Positions 34,516-43,491 of a stretch of 64,000 bases of DNA are shown piece after piece. Position 1 is the stretch's first letter. Every line of letters starts with the position of its first letter. Source of the stretch: an uncultured Tissierellia bacterium. GTDB taxonomy: Bacteria; Bacillota; Clostridia; Tissierellales; Peptoniphilaceae. Where the stretch lies: positions 62,001 through 126,000 of the forward strand of contig CAMYAK010000002.1 of assembly GCA_947253765.1 (NCBI GenBank), written 5' to 3'. The position numbers were made by a program, and so were the translations under genes. The notes beneath the pieces are model-generated. The model saw only the letters and a list, made by a program, of their open reading frames with translations, had not been told where the DNA came from and searched no databases.

Positions 34516-36437
34516 ATAAGCGATATCGTCTTATACAGAGGATAGGTATAGGCGGGATGGCCTATGTTTATGAGGCCGAAGACACACTTTTAAAGCGCAG
34601 AGTTGCTGTAAAGATCCTTAAAGAGCAGTATCTTGAAGATGCGGAGTTTGTTAATAAATTTGAAAAAGAAGCTCAGTCCGCAGCCTCTCTCAATCACCCC
34701 AATATAGTAAACATTTATGACGTAGGTAACGAAGTTAGAAACGGAAAACAACTCCATTACATAGTCATGGAACTGATAGAAGGATCTACTTTAAAAGAGG
34801 CTATAGCTACAAAAGGAATAATGGAAAATGAAGTAATAGTAAAGATTGCTTCACAGATTGCCAAGGCACTTAAGTGCGCTCATGAGCACAATATTGTCCA
34901 CAGGGACATAAAGCCTGCCAATATACTTATCATGAAGTCAGGGGATATCAAGGTTGCAGACTTCGGTATTGCAAGAATATCCTCATCTTCAACAATAACA
35001 TACACCAACTCAATATTGGGAACGGTTCACTACATCTCACCGGAGCAGGCCAAGGGCAGGTATACGGACCACAAGTCTGACATCTATTCTCTCGGGGTTG
35101 TCATGTATGAGATGGCGACCGGAAAAGTACCTTTTGATGCAGATAATTCTGTTGGGATAGCTATAAAACACATACAGGAAGAGCCGGTTGCGCCCAGAGA
35201 CCTTAATAAGTACCTGGATCCGGGCCTTGAATCAATAATCTTAAAATGCATGGAGAAAAATCCGAGCGACAGATATGACAGGGTAGATGACCTGATTTAT
35301 GACCTGGCCCATTATAAGAATATGGATGATACCGTTCTTATCAAAACCCCGTCGGGAATATATGAGGACAATCATTTGGGCAAAAAGGCTCGAGGTGAAG
35401 CCTACTATCAGAGCAGGAATTACGATGATGAGGATGAGTATTATGAGGAAGATGGCAAGAGAAACCGCTGGTTCCCGGTAATTCTTGGAATTATAGCCTT
35501 GATTACCATAGTCCTGGTTGTCAGCCTTTTCGGAAGGAAGAATCTCGAAGACCTAAACAGCACAAAGACCAAGGTTCCTGCCGTTGTCAACTTGACGGAA
35601 AGTGAAGCAGTTAAGCTTCTTGAAGATAGCGGCCTCAAAGCAAAGATTACAGACCGTGTTTACGATCCCAAGGTGGATTCGGGGCTTGTTATTGACCAGT
35701 CAATTTCTGAGGGCACTAAGCTGGATAAGGGATCGGAGGTCGGCCTTAAAATCAGTTTAGGAAAAGAAAGCGTTAAAGTTCCGGACTTAAAAAACCTTAC
35801 CGTCGCCGAAGCAATTGATAAGCTGCAAAAGAACGGATTTACAATAGGTGAGACCAACCGTGAAAATTCTACAGATGTGGAAAAAGATCATATAAACAGG
35901 ACGGAGCCGGCAGCCGGAAGCCAGGTTGAGTCGGGTGCAAGGATCAGCCTGTTTGTGTCGGATGGCCCCGAAAAGAAGACCACGGTAGTTCCTGTGCTTA
36001 TCGGGACCGACCAGAATAAGGCCTTGGAAGCCTTGAAATCCGCAAACCTCACCATAGGAAAATTGGATACGGAAAACAGCAGATATGATGCAGGGATTGT
36101 TATAAAACAATCTGTAAAATCCGGAGAAAGGATTGATGAAGGAACCGCCATTGATCTGGTTGTATCTTTAGGACCCGGGGTCAAGGATCCCGAGGACCAG
36201 AAGAAAAGTTATAAGGTCAATGTATTTCCTCCTGAGGGTAAATCCAGCTTTATCTTCCAGGTTTATGACTACAAGCAGTCCAGGGAAAACCCCATATATG
36301 AAGAGTCTATTGATTCTTCCAGGGTCAATGAAAGAGGGTCTGTGACTGTTAAATTTACGGCCCAGTCAAAAGCCCAACTGCACTTTTTCATAGATGGTCA
36401 GCCGGCAGATTCAAGCAAGGTTAACGGAAATGATTAA
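34497..36437 (+). CDS. prkC: PASTA-domain Ser/Thr protein kinase PrkC
   Basis: Membrane kinase that senses peptidoglycan fragments or lipid II. Residues 10-275 form the kinase domain: GIGGMAYVYEA loop, catalytic Lys in RRVAVKILKE, HRDIKPANIL with Asp137, DFGIAR and an activation loop rich in Ser/Thr. A single membrane helix lies at about 325-346. Outside are three PASTA repeats starting near 359 (VPAVVNLTESEAVKLL), 426 (VPDLKNLTVAEAIDKL) and 495 (VPVLIGTDQNKALEAL), then a C-terminal domain of about 75 residues. 646 residues. Overlaps stp by 19 nt and rsgA by 8 nt. Confidence 0.96.
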   Translation: MEQILLNKRYRLIQRIGIGGMAYVYEAEDTLLKRRVAVKILKEQYLEDAEFVNKFEKEAQSAASLNHPNIVNIYDVGNEVRNGKQLHYIVMELIEGSTLKEAIATKGIMENEVIVKIASQIAKALKCAHEHNIVHRDIKPANILIMKSGDIKVADFGIARISSSSTITYTNSILGTVHYISPEQAKGRYTDHKSDIYSLGVVMYEMATGKVPFDADNSVGIAIKHIQEEPVAPRDLNKYLDPGLESIILKCMEKNPSDRYDRVDDLIYDLAHYKNMDDTVLIKTPSGIYEDNHLGKKARGEAYYQSRNYDDEDEYYEEDGKRNRWFPVILGIIALITIVLVVSLFGRKNLEDLNSTKTKVPAVVNLTESEAVKLLEDSGLKAKITDRVYDPKVDSGLVIDQSISEGTKLDKGSEVGLKISLGKESVKVPDLKNLTVAEAIDKLQKNGFTIGETNRENSTDVEKDHINRTEPAAGSQVESGARISLFVSDGPEKKTTVVPVLIGTDQNKALEALKSANLTIGKLDTENSRYDAGIVIKQSVKSGERIDEGTAIDLVVSLGPGVKDPEDQKKSYKVNVFPPEGKSSFIFQVYDYKQSRENPIYEESIDSSRVNERGSVTVKFTAQSKAQLHFFIDGQPADSSKVNGND

Positions 36438-37392
36438 AAATCGGGATGATGAGGACCTATATTACGGGCATATTCTTTCGTCGGAAAAGGACCTTTATTA
36501 TGTGGCTGTAGATCCCTCAGTTTCTGAAGTCGAGGATTTTAAGTTCAAGTCCCTGTTTCACAAGGACAGCCAAAGCCTTTTTGTAAATTGTCAGGGCCGG
36601 GGTGTTTTTAGGGACAAGGCTATAAAGCCCATTGTAGGTGACAGGGTTATTATAAAACTGAATGAGGGAAAAGATAGTGGAACCATATTCGATGTCCTGG
36701 CCAGGAAAAATTCCATGGAAAGACCAAGAGTTGCTAATGTTGACCAGTTCCTCCTGGTACAGAGCCTGGTTGAGCCTGACATAACACAAATTGGCTTGGA
36801 CAAGATCCTCGTTTCTATTGAGCTGAGGAACCTTCCGGTCATAATTTGCTTCAATAAGCTTGACAGGATTGATAGTGAGCAGGCTGATAAATGGCTAAAC
36901 CTGTACAAAAATATCGGTTACAAGGTAATCATGACAAGTACCGTTGATAATGTGGGTATGGATGAGCTTAAGGAAATGCTTAAGGGAAAGATAAGCGCTA
37001 TTGCCGGGCCTTCAGGTGCAGGTAAGTCTTCAATTATCAGCAAGTTAACAGGTCAAGACCTTAAGGTCGGCCATCTTAGCAAAAAGACAATGAGGGGGAG
37101 GCAAACAACCAGAAACACCAGGCTCTATACCTTGGACTCCGAAAGCTTTATATTTGATACGCCGGGCTTTTCAAGCCTCAGCATAGGAGACCTTGAGTCG
37201 GGTCAAGTCCTTGGTCGGTGTTTTCCGGAGATTGGAAAACTTGCCAAGGAATGTAAGTTCAGGAACTGCAGCCACAGGAAAGAACCGGATTGCAGGGTTA
37301 AGGATGGCCTTGAAAACGGCCTGATCGATCGGGGGAGGTATGATTCCTATCTCTCAATTTTAAAGGAGATTGAAGACAGGAGACCCTTTTAG
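36430..37392 (+). CDS. rsgA: Ribosome small subunit-dependent GTPase A (circularly permuted)
   Basis: Late maturation factor of the 30S subunit. GTPase motifs are in permuted order, as the family requires: G4 FNKLDRID before G1 GPSGAGKSS and G3 DTPGFSSL. The C-terminal zinc motif is CKFRNCSHRKEPDC. An N-terminal OB domain is suggested by VGDRVIIKL. The frame extends upstream into prkC, but ATG 36430 (ATGATTAA, overlapping the prkC stop) gives 320 residues and avoids a long overlap. The ribosome binding site is modest, so coupling to prkC translation is likely. Confidence 0.92.
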   Translation: MIKNRDDEDLYYGHILSSEKDLYYVAVDPSVSEVEDFKFKSLFHKDSQSLFVNCQGRGVFRDKAIKPIVGDRVIIKLNEGKDSGTIFDVLARKNSMERPRVANVDQFLLVQSLVEPDITQIGLDKILVSIELRNLPVIICFNKLDRIDSEQADKWLNLYKNIGYKVIMTSTVDNVGMDELKEMLKGKISAIAGPSGAGKSSIISKLTGQDLKVGHLSKKTMRGRQTTRNTRLYTLDSESFIFDTPGFSSLSIGDLESGQVLGRCFPEIGKLAKECKFRNCSHRKEPDCRVKDGLENGLIDRGRYDSYLSILKEIEDRRPF

Positions 37393-37405
37393 TTAGGAGG
37401 AAGAT

Positions 37406-38065
37406 TTGGAAAAGCAACTCTTGCCGTCACTGCTTTCTTGTGACTTTTACCACATTGAAGATGAATTAAAGACCCTTGAATCCTGTGGGATTAAGAGTAT
37501 TCACCTGGACATCATGGACGGAAATTTTGTTCCCAACATAACTTTCGGCCCCGGATTCATTAAGAAGATGAGACCACACACCAAGTTGTTTTTTGATGCC
37601 CACCTTATGGTTATGGGGCCTGATTATCTTTTCCCGTCGTTAAAGGATGCCGGTTGCGACCTGATAACCGTGCATTTTGAAGCCTGCAAGCATGTGCATA
37701 GGACCTTGCAGAACATAAAGAGTCTTGGATTGAAGGCCGGCCTTGCCCTGAACCCGGGGACAAGCCCTGAACAGATCGAGTACCTGATGGATATGGTGGA
37801 TTTGATATTGGTAATGTCTGTAAATCCGGGATTTGGCGGCCAATCTTTTATAGAGTCATCAATAAAAAAGGTTAAAAAACTCAGGCAGATGATTGATAAG
37901 ACCGGTAGGGATATTATTTTGGAAATAGATGGGGGAGTTAAGGCCGACAATCTGAAAATGATAAGGGATCTCGGCTGTGATTGGCTTGTTGCAGGTTCAG
38001 CGGTCTTTGTGCCCGGCAAAACCGGGGAAAATGCAGAGAAGCTACTTTCAATATTGGGAGAATAA
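37406..38065 (+). CDS. rpe: Ribulose-phosphate 3-epimerase
   Basis: Interconverts ribulose-5-P and xylulose-5-P in the pentose phosphate pathway. Metal and catalytic motifs LPSLLSCDF, HLDIMDGNFVPN, DAHLMV, SVNPGFGGQSF, EIDGGVKADN and VAGSAVF are present. It appears to start with TTG at 37406, 5 nt after AGGAGG; no ATG lies before the conserved LPSLLS. Length 219 residues is normal. Between rsgA and thiN as in Bacillus. Confidence 0.95.
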   Translation: MEKQLLPSLLSCDFYHIEDELKTLESCGIKSIHLDIMDGNFVPNITFGPGFIKKMRPHTKLFFDAHLMVMGPDYLFPSLKDAGCDLITVHFEACKHVHRTLQNIKSLGLKAGLALNPGTSPEQIEYLMDMVDLILVMSVNPGFGGQSFIESSIKKVKKLRQMIDKTGRDIILEIDGGVKADNLKMIRDLGCDWLVAGSAVFVPGKTGENAEKLLSILGE

Positions 38066-38066
38066 A

Positions 38067-38840
38067 ATGAATTGGTCGGAATTCTTTAGAGATTTTTTCA
38101 GCAGCCGGAAAATTTCAGCAGGTAAGGCTGAAGATGACTTTGCCCTCATGGTCGCCGGCGGTGACTGCAATATCGATGAAGAAAATCTAAAAAAACTCTG
38201 CCGACAAGCCTCTTATATCCTGGCATGTGATCGTGGATTCGATATCCTGGCAAAAAATTGCTTGAGCGCAGATTTAGTAATAGGGGATTTTGACTCTTCT
38301 TCCAACTTAAAGGAAACTGAAATCAGGAAGAGATTGGCTGAAGAAGATAAATTGAAGACCTATCCGGAGAGAAAAAACAAGACAGACAGTGAACTTGGCC
38401 TGGATATATTGTTTGAAAAAAATTATAAGAACGTTGTTTTTATAGGTGGGCTGGGGACAAGGTTGGACCACAGTCTGGCCAACCTTTTATTTTTAAAAAA
38501 GTATACCGCTATGGGTATGAATCTTGTAATGCTGGATAAAAACTATTTTTCGGGTTACATACTTACAGGAATATACAATTTTAAAAGACCGGAAGAAATA
38601 TTTAGCGGGAAAGATTCGATAAACTCAGAAAACACCTATGTTTCCTTTATAGCCCTTGATGAGGGCCTTGAAATAAGTTTGGAGGGCTTTGACTACAATT
38701 TGGAAAGCACCGAAATAGGTGCCTGCTCAAGTCTTTGTGTATCAAACCATATTTTTGAAAATAATAATAAAGTTGTATTAAAAGGCCCTGAAAACCAAGG
38801 CCTGTACTTCATATATTCTCATGAAAATAACAACAATTAG
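38067..38840 (+). CDS. thiN: Thiamine diphosphokinase
   Basis: Pyrophosphorylates thiamine to the active cofactor. Motifs ACDRGFDIL, VIGDFDSS, KNKTDSELGLD and FIGGLGTRLDHSLANL match the ThiN/TPK family. The frame extends upstream, but ATG 38067 right after the rpe stop with GGGAG upstream is preferred. At 257 residues it is somewhat longer than the usual 210-220, owing to an N-terminal stretch of about 28 residues (WSEFFRDFFSSRKISAGKAE) before the catalytic domain. Last gene of the yicC-thiN operon, followed by a large hairpin. Confidence 0.92.
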   Translation: MNWSEFFRDFFSSRKISAGKAEDDFALMVAGGDCNIDEENLKKLCRQASYILACDRGFDILAKNCLSADLVIGDFDSSSNLKETEIRKRLAEEDKLKTYPERKNKTDSELGLDILFEKNYKNVVFIGGLGTRLDHSLANLLFLKKYTAMGMNLVMLDKNYFSGYILTGIYNFKRPEEIFSGKDSINSENTYVSFIALDEGLEISLEGFDYNLESTEIGACSSLCVSNHIFENNNKVVLKGPENQGLYFIYSHENNNN

Positions 38841-38849
38841 TCAATTAAA

Positions 38850-38892
38850 AACCGGCCTTGCTTTCGTCTCGAGTTCGAAAGCAAGGCCGGTT
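38850..38892. terminator. Long-stem bidirectional terminator between thiN and rpmB
   Basis: A perfect 17-bp stem (AACCGGCCTTGCTTTCG and its complement) around a 9-nt TCTCGAGTT loop. On the minus strand it ends in TTTTTAATT, a good terminator for rpmB; on the plus strand only AAGTCTGTC follows, so thiN termination would rely on the stem alone. Confidence 0.85.
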
Positions 38893-38928
38893 AAGTCTGT
38901 CTAAGAATATCAATAGTGCTTGGCTAAA

Positions 38929-39237
38929 CTATGCCTCTGCAGTTTCTGAATTTTCTTCAACAACTTCTTCGCTTACTGTTGCTTCTGAAACAACTTCGTT
39001 TTCTTCCACAGCAGCGGTGGCTTGATCTTTGTAATCATAATTGGCTTTATTACGGTTGACTTTCCCTGAGCGCAGGCAACGTGTGCAGACGGACTTCCTA
39101 CTGGGAGTTCCATTCTCATCATAAACCTTTACTCTTCTGAGGTTAGGTGTAAATGATCTCTTAATGCCTTTGTGGGAGAAGGTAACCTTATTGCCGGCGG
39201 TTTTTCTTTTACCGCAGATATCGCATACTTTTGACAT
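38929..39237 (-). CDS. rpmB: Ribosomal protein L28 with acidic C-terminal extension
   Basis: Large-subunit protein. The first 60 residues are canonical L28: MSKVCDICGKRKTAGNKV with a zinc-type Cys pair, then SHKGIKRSFTPNLRRVKV and a second pair in CTRCLRSGKV. The usual length is about 62; here there are 102, because residues about 68-102 form an acidic, Ala/Val/Glu-rich tail (AAVEENEVVSEATVSEE). The gene stands alone on the minus strand, divergent from the yloU-fakA operon, as in Bacillus. It has an AGGAGGAATT ribosome binding site and a strong promoter. Confidence 0.95.
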   Translation of the reverse strand: MSKVCDICGKRKTAGNKVTFSHKGIKRSFTPNLRRVKVYDENGTPSRKSVCTRCLRSGKVNRNKANYDYKDQATAAVEENEVVSEATVSEEVVEENSETAEA

Positions 39238-39271
39238 AATTCCTCCTCGTTACTTTAAAACTAACTATTGC

Positions 39272-39300
39272 ATTATACCAATCTGTCCCCACCTTTGCAA
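39272..39300 (-). promoter_or_regulatory. rpmB promoter (extended -10), sharing its -35 with the opposite promoter
   Basis: Read on the minus strand: TTGCAA (39300-39295, 4 of 6), a 17-nt spacer and a perfect TATAAT (39277-39272) with the extended TGG in front. The -35 hexamer TTGCAA is its own reverse complement and is also used by the plus-strand promoter. Confidence 0.75.
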
Positions 39301-39323
39301 GTTACTCATCTCTCTTATATAAT
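39295..39323 (+). promoter_or_regulatory. Promoter of the yloU-fakA operon
   Basis: TTGCAA (39295-39300), a 17-nt spacer and a perfect TATAAT (39318-39323). Transcription would start near 39330, giving a leader of about 57 nt. Shares the palindromic -35 with the rpmB promoter. Confidence 0.75.
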
Positions 39324-39386
39324 AGATTCGATTAGAAAAATTATTCTTTGCATTTTTGTGCGATAAAAAATATAAGAGGAGGCTGT

Positions 39387-39740
39387 ATGGTTTCTAAATT
39401 AGTAAATGAACATGGAACGGTTCTAATAGACAATGAAGTCATTGCAAACATTGTTTGTACAGCTGCGATGGAAAGCTACGGGATCGTAGGCCTGGCTGCA
39501 AAAAATATAAGCGACGGTCTTTACGGGCTCTTAGGGATAGAAAATATGACCAAGGGTGTCAGGGTTTGCGATAAGGAAAATAATTCTGTTGATATCCAGG
39601 TTCAGGTGATTATGGAATATGGGATCAGGATCTCAACAGTAGCTGAAAACCTGCTCGAAAGGATTCGCTACAGTGTCGAATCTTCAACAGGTATTAAAGT
39701 CGATGAGATTGAGCTCATTGTACAAGGAATAAGAATTTAA
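39387..39740 (+). CDS. Asp23/Gls24 family protein (YloU-like)
   Basis: 117-residue protein of the Asp23/Gls24 family, commonly linked to cell envelope homeostasis or stress in Firmicutes. Typical features are GTVLIDNEVIANIVCTAAMESYGIVGLA and the C-terminal VDEIELIVQGIRI. A longer in-frame start at 39348 is possible, but ATG 39387 follows AGAGGAGG closely. It sits directly before fakA, as yloU does before yloV in Bacillus; no membrane segment is visible. Exact function is unknown. Confidence 0.9.
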   Translation: MVSKLVNEHGTVLIDNEVIANIVCTAAMESYGIVGLAAKNISDGLYGLLGIENMTKGVRVCDKENNSVDIQVQVIMEYGIRISTVAENLLERIRYSVESSTGIKVDEIELIVQGIRI

Positions 39741-39750
39741 GGAGGCCCCT

Positions 39751-41367
39751 GTGAGAGAAATGAGTGGTAGCCTCTTTAAAAAATGTTTAAAGAGCGCATA
39801 TTTAAAACTTGATGCTGAAAAAGAGTTTGTGAATGAACTCAATGTTTTTCCTGTCCCTGACGGAGATACGGGAACGAATATGTCCATGACAACAGAATCG
39901 GCAATAGAGGCAATGGAGAGGGTAAAAGAAGAAACTCCCTCAGCCTTGGCAAAAGCTATGGGTAACGGTTCTCTTATGGGGGCTCGTGGCAACTCAGGAG
40001 TTATTCTTTCCCAGCTCTGCAGGGGAATGGCCGATGCATTGAAGGATAAGGACAAGATTGATGCAAGAGCCCTTGTTGACGTTTTTGTATGTGCCAAGGA
40101 AAGAGCATATAAGGCGGTTATGAAGCCTACCGAGGGTACAATTCTTACGGTTGCTGCCGGCATGGCAGCCTATGCCGAAAGAAATGCCGACCAGAAAGAC
40201 CTTCTGGTTCTTTTGAAAGGTATTTTAAGAGAGGGCAACCAGGCCCTCCAAAGGACCCCGGAAATGTTGCCGGCACTGAAAGAAGCGGGAGTTGTTGATG
40301 CAGGCGGTCAAGGCCTAATCTTCCTGATTACCGGATTCGTTGAGGAGTTCAGTGGAGAAAACATGGAGAAGCTTTTAGACAAATCAGCCGCCTCTGTGAA
40401 TACTATGCAGATCACGGATTTCGACGCCAGCGACCATGAGATGAGCAAGATGGCCTATTTCGTAAAATTAAAGGTTGAAGAAATAGACAGGGACAGGCTT
40501 ATCAGAGCTATAAATAGGCACGGAGTTCTTGAGACCATAAATGCCAAGGGAAATACCTTCTATGTCAAGGCTTCTACGGATACACCTGAAAAACTCCTGG
40601 GTTCAGTCTACAGGAGAGGAAAAATCAGGGAATTCAATATGGCAGATATTGAAAATATGACTGAGATGGCGGATATACATACTATAGTTGAGGAAGAGAC
40701 TAAGACAAAAAAGAAGGTGGGCTTTGTAGCTGTCAGCTTGGGAAAGGGCTTTGAAGATATCTTTAAACAGATGATGGTTGATGAGGTTGTATCGGGCGGT
40801 CAAACCATGAACCCTTCAACAAAAGACCTATATTATGCAGTTGAGGCGGTCAATGCCGAAACCGTATATTTACTCCCAAACAATAAAAATATTATATTGG
40901 CGGCAGAGCAGGTCGACCAGCTCTCATCCTCAAATGTCGTTGTAATACCTTCAAGGTCAATCCCTCAAGGCCTTACAGCCCTATTTGCATACGATTCGGG
41001 ATCTTCAATTGAAGAGAATATTGACAATATGACTGATGCCATGACAGAGGTTATAACGGGCCAGACGACCTACGCCGTAAGAGATACTGAAATTGACGGC
41101 TTGAAGATAAAAAAGGGCGATAGGATCTGCCTGATTGACGGAGAAATTGTCGCATGCGGTCATGACGATATCAGATTGATTGAAGACAGCATTGAAAATA
41201 ACATGGATGATAATATTGCCCTAATAACCCTATACAGGGGTTCCGAGGGCGATAAGGAGGCCTTAAAAGCAATGGCTGACAGGCTGGGTGAAAATTATCC
41301 GGATTTGGATATAGAAGTTGAAGAAGGTGGGCAGCCCACCTACAGCTATATTTTCTCAATGGAATAA
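39751..41367 (+). CDS. fakA: DAK2-domain fatty acid kinase FakA (YloV)
   Basis: Kinase subunit that phosphorylates FakB-bound exogenous fatty acids to acyl-phosphate. The nucleotide/Mg loop NVFPVPDGDTGTNM lies near residues 30-45, GNSGVILSQ and DAGGQGL follow, and the C-terminal half carries the DegV-like/FakB-interaction domain (VVIPSRSIPQGLTALFAY). Length 538 residues matches YloV. GTG 39751, 5 nt after AAGGAGG, is a better start than the ATG at 39760. No fakB is seen nearby. The product would feed PlsX, encoded at 48224. Confidence 0.92.
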   Translation: MREMSGSLFKKCLKSAYLKLDAEKEFVNELNVFPVPDGDTGTNMSMTTESAIEAMERVKEETPSALAKAMGNGSLMGARGNSGVILSQLCRGMADALKDKDKIDARALVDVFVCAKERAYKAVMKPTEGTILTVAAGMAAYAERNADQKDLLVLLKGILREGNQALQRTPEMLPALKEAGVVDAGGQGLIFLITGFVEEFSGENMEKLLDKSAASVNTMQITDFDASDHEMSKMAYFVKLKVEEIDRDRLIRAINRHGVLETINAKGNTFYVKASTDTPEKLLGSVYRRGKIREFNMADIENMTEMADIHTIVEEETKTKKKVGFVAVSLGKGFEDIFKQMMVDEVVSGGQTMNPSTKDLYYAVEAVNAETVYLLPNNKNIILAAEQVDQLSSSNVVVIPSRSIPQGLTALFAYDSGSSIEENIDNMTDAMTEVITGQTTYAVRDTEIDGLKIKKGDRICLIDGEIVACGHDDIRLIEDSIENNMDDNIALITLYRGSEGDKEALKAMADRLGENYPDLDIEVEEGGQPTYSYIFSME

Positions 41368-41421
41368 TTCCCGGGAATAAAACTATCTATTTAATATTCT
41401 AACTATGAAGAGGAGCTAATT

Positions 41422-43482
41422 ATGGAGCTGACTGAATTAAAAGGAATCGGCCCTAAAAAGGCTTCTCTTTTTCATAGGCTGGGAATTTATACCTGCAATG
41501 ACCTTGTTTTTGATTTGCCATACAGGTACGAGGACAGGTCTAGATTAGACAGGATCGAAGATATAAAGGATGGAGAGTTGTGCCTGATAAAGGCCAAGAT
41601 TATTTCCAAGGGCAGACTTATAAGACTTAAGGGGAGACGATCTATACAGGATGCCGTGTTCACCGATGAGACGGGTCGGGTTAAAGTAACCTGGCATAAC
41701 CAGCCTTATCTGAATACAAGCATCAGACCCGGGCAGGAATACTACCTATATGGAATATACGATGGGGAAAAAGACAGGATACCGGATCCTCAGATGGTCA
41801 GGGCTGACGACCGGGAAAAACTTAAGAACTTTTTGGGAATAATTCCTGTTTATCCATTGACCAAGGGTCTAAGTCAAAACATAAGAAAAAACGCTATAAG
41901 GTCGGCAATGGAAAGCCTAAATCCCGATGAGTTTAATATATATAAAGGGATCCTGGATTTTAAGGGAGACTTCGGTGGCTATGCGGATTTGCTGATGGAA
42001 ATGCATTTTCCGACTTCTTTCGACAGGCTCAAAGCGGCTTGTAAGTACTACAGCTTGGCAGAGGCTATCAATGATGTTCTCACATCTTCATACATAAAAC
42101 ATTGCAGAAATGAAGAAATGGGACCAATTATTAAGGCCTATCCTATGGCTGATTTTTTTAAAAGCTTGGACTTTGAGTTGACACCGGGACAAGGCCGGGC
42201 CTTGGATGAGCTGATGGAAGATCTCTTGAATCCAAAGGCGAGTAACAGGTTACTCCAGGGAGACGTAGGTTCAGGAAAAACGGTTCTTGCATTTGCTATG
42301 GCCTATATGACCATGCTTAACGGCTTCCAGGTGGCCATGATGGCCCCAACCGAGGTCTTGGCAAGTCAACATGCAAAGAAGGCTGAAAAGCTCTTTAAAA
42401 GCCTAGGATATGATGTTTATACAGTTCAGGGTTCAGATTCCGTAAAAAAGAGATCTGAAACTCAGGAGCTTGCGAAAAACGGCAAGGTCGGACTTTTCAT
42501 CGGCACACATGCATTGATCTCAGATGGGTTGGGATTTTCGAATTTGGGCCTGGTAATAACTGATGAGCAACACCGGTTCGGGGTTGGACAGAGGGCTAAG
42601 CTCCTTTCAAAATCTATTTATCCGAATTCCCTTGTCCTTTCTGCAACGCCAATTCCCAGGACACTCAAGCTTGTAAGTACCGGACAGCTCGACCTGACCA
42701 GATTAAAGGATAAGCCCCTTGGCAGGAAAAAGATAGAAACTTACCTTGTTAACGGCAAGTATGAAAAGCGTATTTATGATTTTATAGAGAAGAAATCTAA
42801 GGAGAACCTGTTATCATATTTAGTTTGTCCAAGGATAGAAAAGGGTGACGGGGACCTTTCATATTGGTCGGTCGATGAGGTTTTTTCAAGATGTATTAAA
42901 TATTTCGGAACCGGGGTTAAGGTCGGAAAATTAACCGGCCCTATGTCATCTGAAGAAAAAGAAGAAGTCATGAGCCGATTCGCCGATGGTAAGCTTGATC
43001 TTATAATAGCTACGAGTCTTATAGAGGTCGGAATTGATGTTTCAAGGGCCTGTATCATGGTTATAGCCGGGGCGGAAAATTTCGGACTGGCACAACTTCA
43101 CCAATTAAGAGGAAGGGTGGGTCGCGGAAGTGACCAGTCTTACTGTATACTTTTGAGCGACAGCTCATCAAAAGCTTCAAAGGAAAGGCTCAGGTTCCTG
43201 GAAAATTGTGATGACGGCTTTGACATAGCGGTTAAAGACTTGGAATTACGAGGAGGGGGAGATATATACGGCTTTGAACAACACGGCTTTAATCCGGGAA
43301 CCCTTGATCCCTTTAATAAAAACTCTATTGAGCTGAAAAATGAAGCCAAGAAGATACTCACTGACAAGTTCGGCCATGAGATATTGGAAGGAAAAATAAA
43401 CCCTTTAGAGTTTATTAATACAAGATTAAGAGATAAAATCTTAAAAGAAATAAAGGACTTCAACAGTTTAAGCTTGAACTAG
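41422..43482 (+). CDS. recG: ATP-dependent DNA helicase RecG
   Basis: Remodels stalled forks and branched recombination intermediates. The N-terminal wedge/OB domain (LICLIKAKIISKGR-like KAKIISKGRLIRLKGRR) precedes the helicase core with Walker A GDVGSGKT, TDEQHRFGVGQR, SATPIPRT, TSLIEVGIDV and QLRGRVGRGSDQS. 686 residues, full length. It is separated from fakA by 54 nt and followed by rsmD 9 nt later. Confidence 0.96.
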   Translation: MELTELKGIGPKKASLFHRLGIYTCNDLVFDLPYRYEDRSRLDRIEDIKDGELCLIKAKIISKGRLIRLKGRRSIQDAVFTDETGRVKVTWHNQPYLNTSIRPGQEYYLYGIYDGEKDRIPDPQMVRADDREKLKNFLGIIPVYPLTKGLSQNIRKNAIRSAMESLNPDEFNIYKGILDFKGDFGGYADLLMEMHFPTSFDRLKAACKYYSLAEAINDVLTSSYIKHCRNEEMGPIIKAYPMADFFKSLDFELTPGQGRALDELMEDLLNPKASNRLLQGDVGSGKTVLAFAMAYMTMLNGFQVAMMAPTEVLASQHAKKAEKLFKSLGYDVYTVQGSDSVKKRSETQELAKNGKVGLFIGTHALISDGLGFSNLGLVITDEQHRFGVGQRAKLLSKSIYPNSLVLSATPIPRTLKLVSTGQLDLTRLKDKPLGRKKIETYLVNGKYEKRIYDFIEKKSKENLLSYLVCPRIEKGDGDLSYWSVDEVFSRCIKYFGTGVKVGKLTGPMSSEEKEEVMSRFADGKLDLIIATSLIEVGIDVSRACIMVIAGAENFGLAQLHQLRGRVGRGSDQSYCILLSDSSSKASKERLRFLENCDDGFDIAVKDLELRGGGDIYGFEQHGFNPGTLDPFNKNSIELKNEAKKILTDKFGHEILEGKINPLEFINTRLRDKILKEIKDFNSLSLN

Positions 43483-43491
43483 GAGATATGA

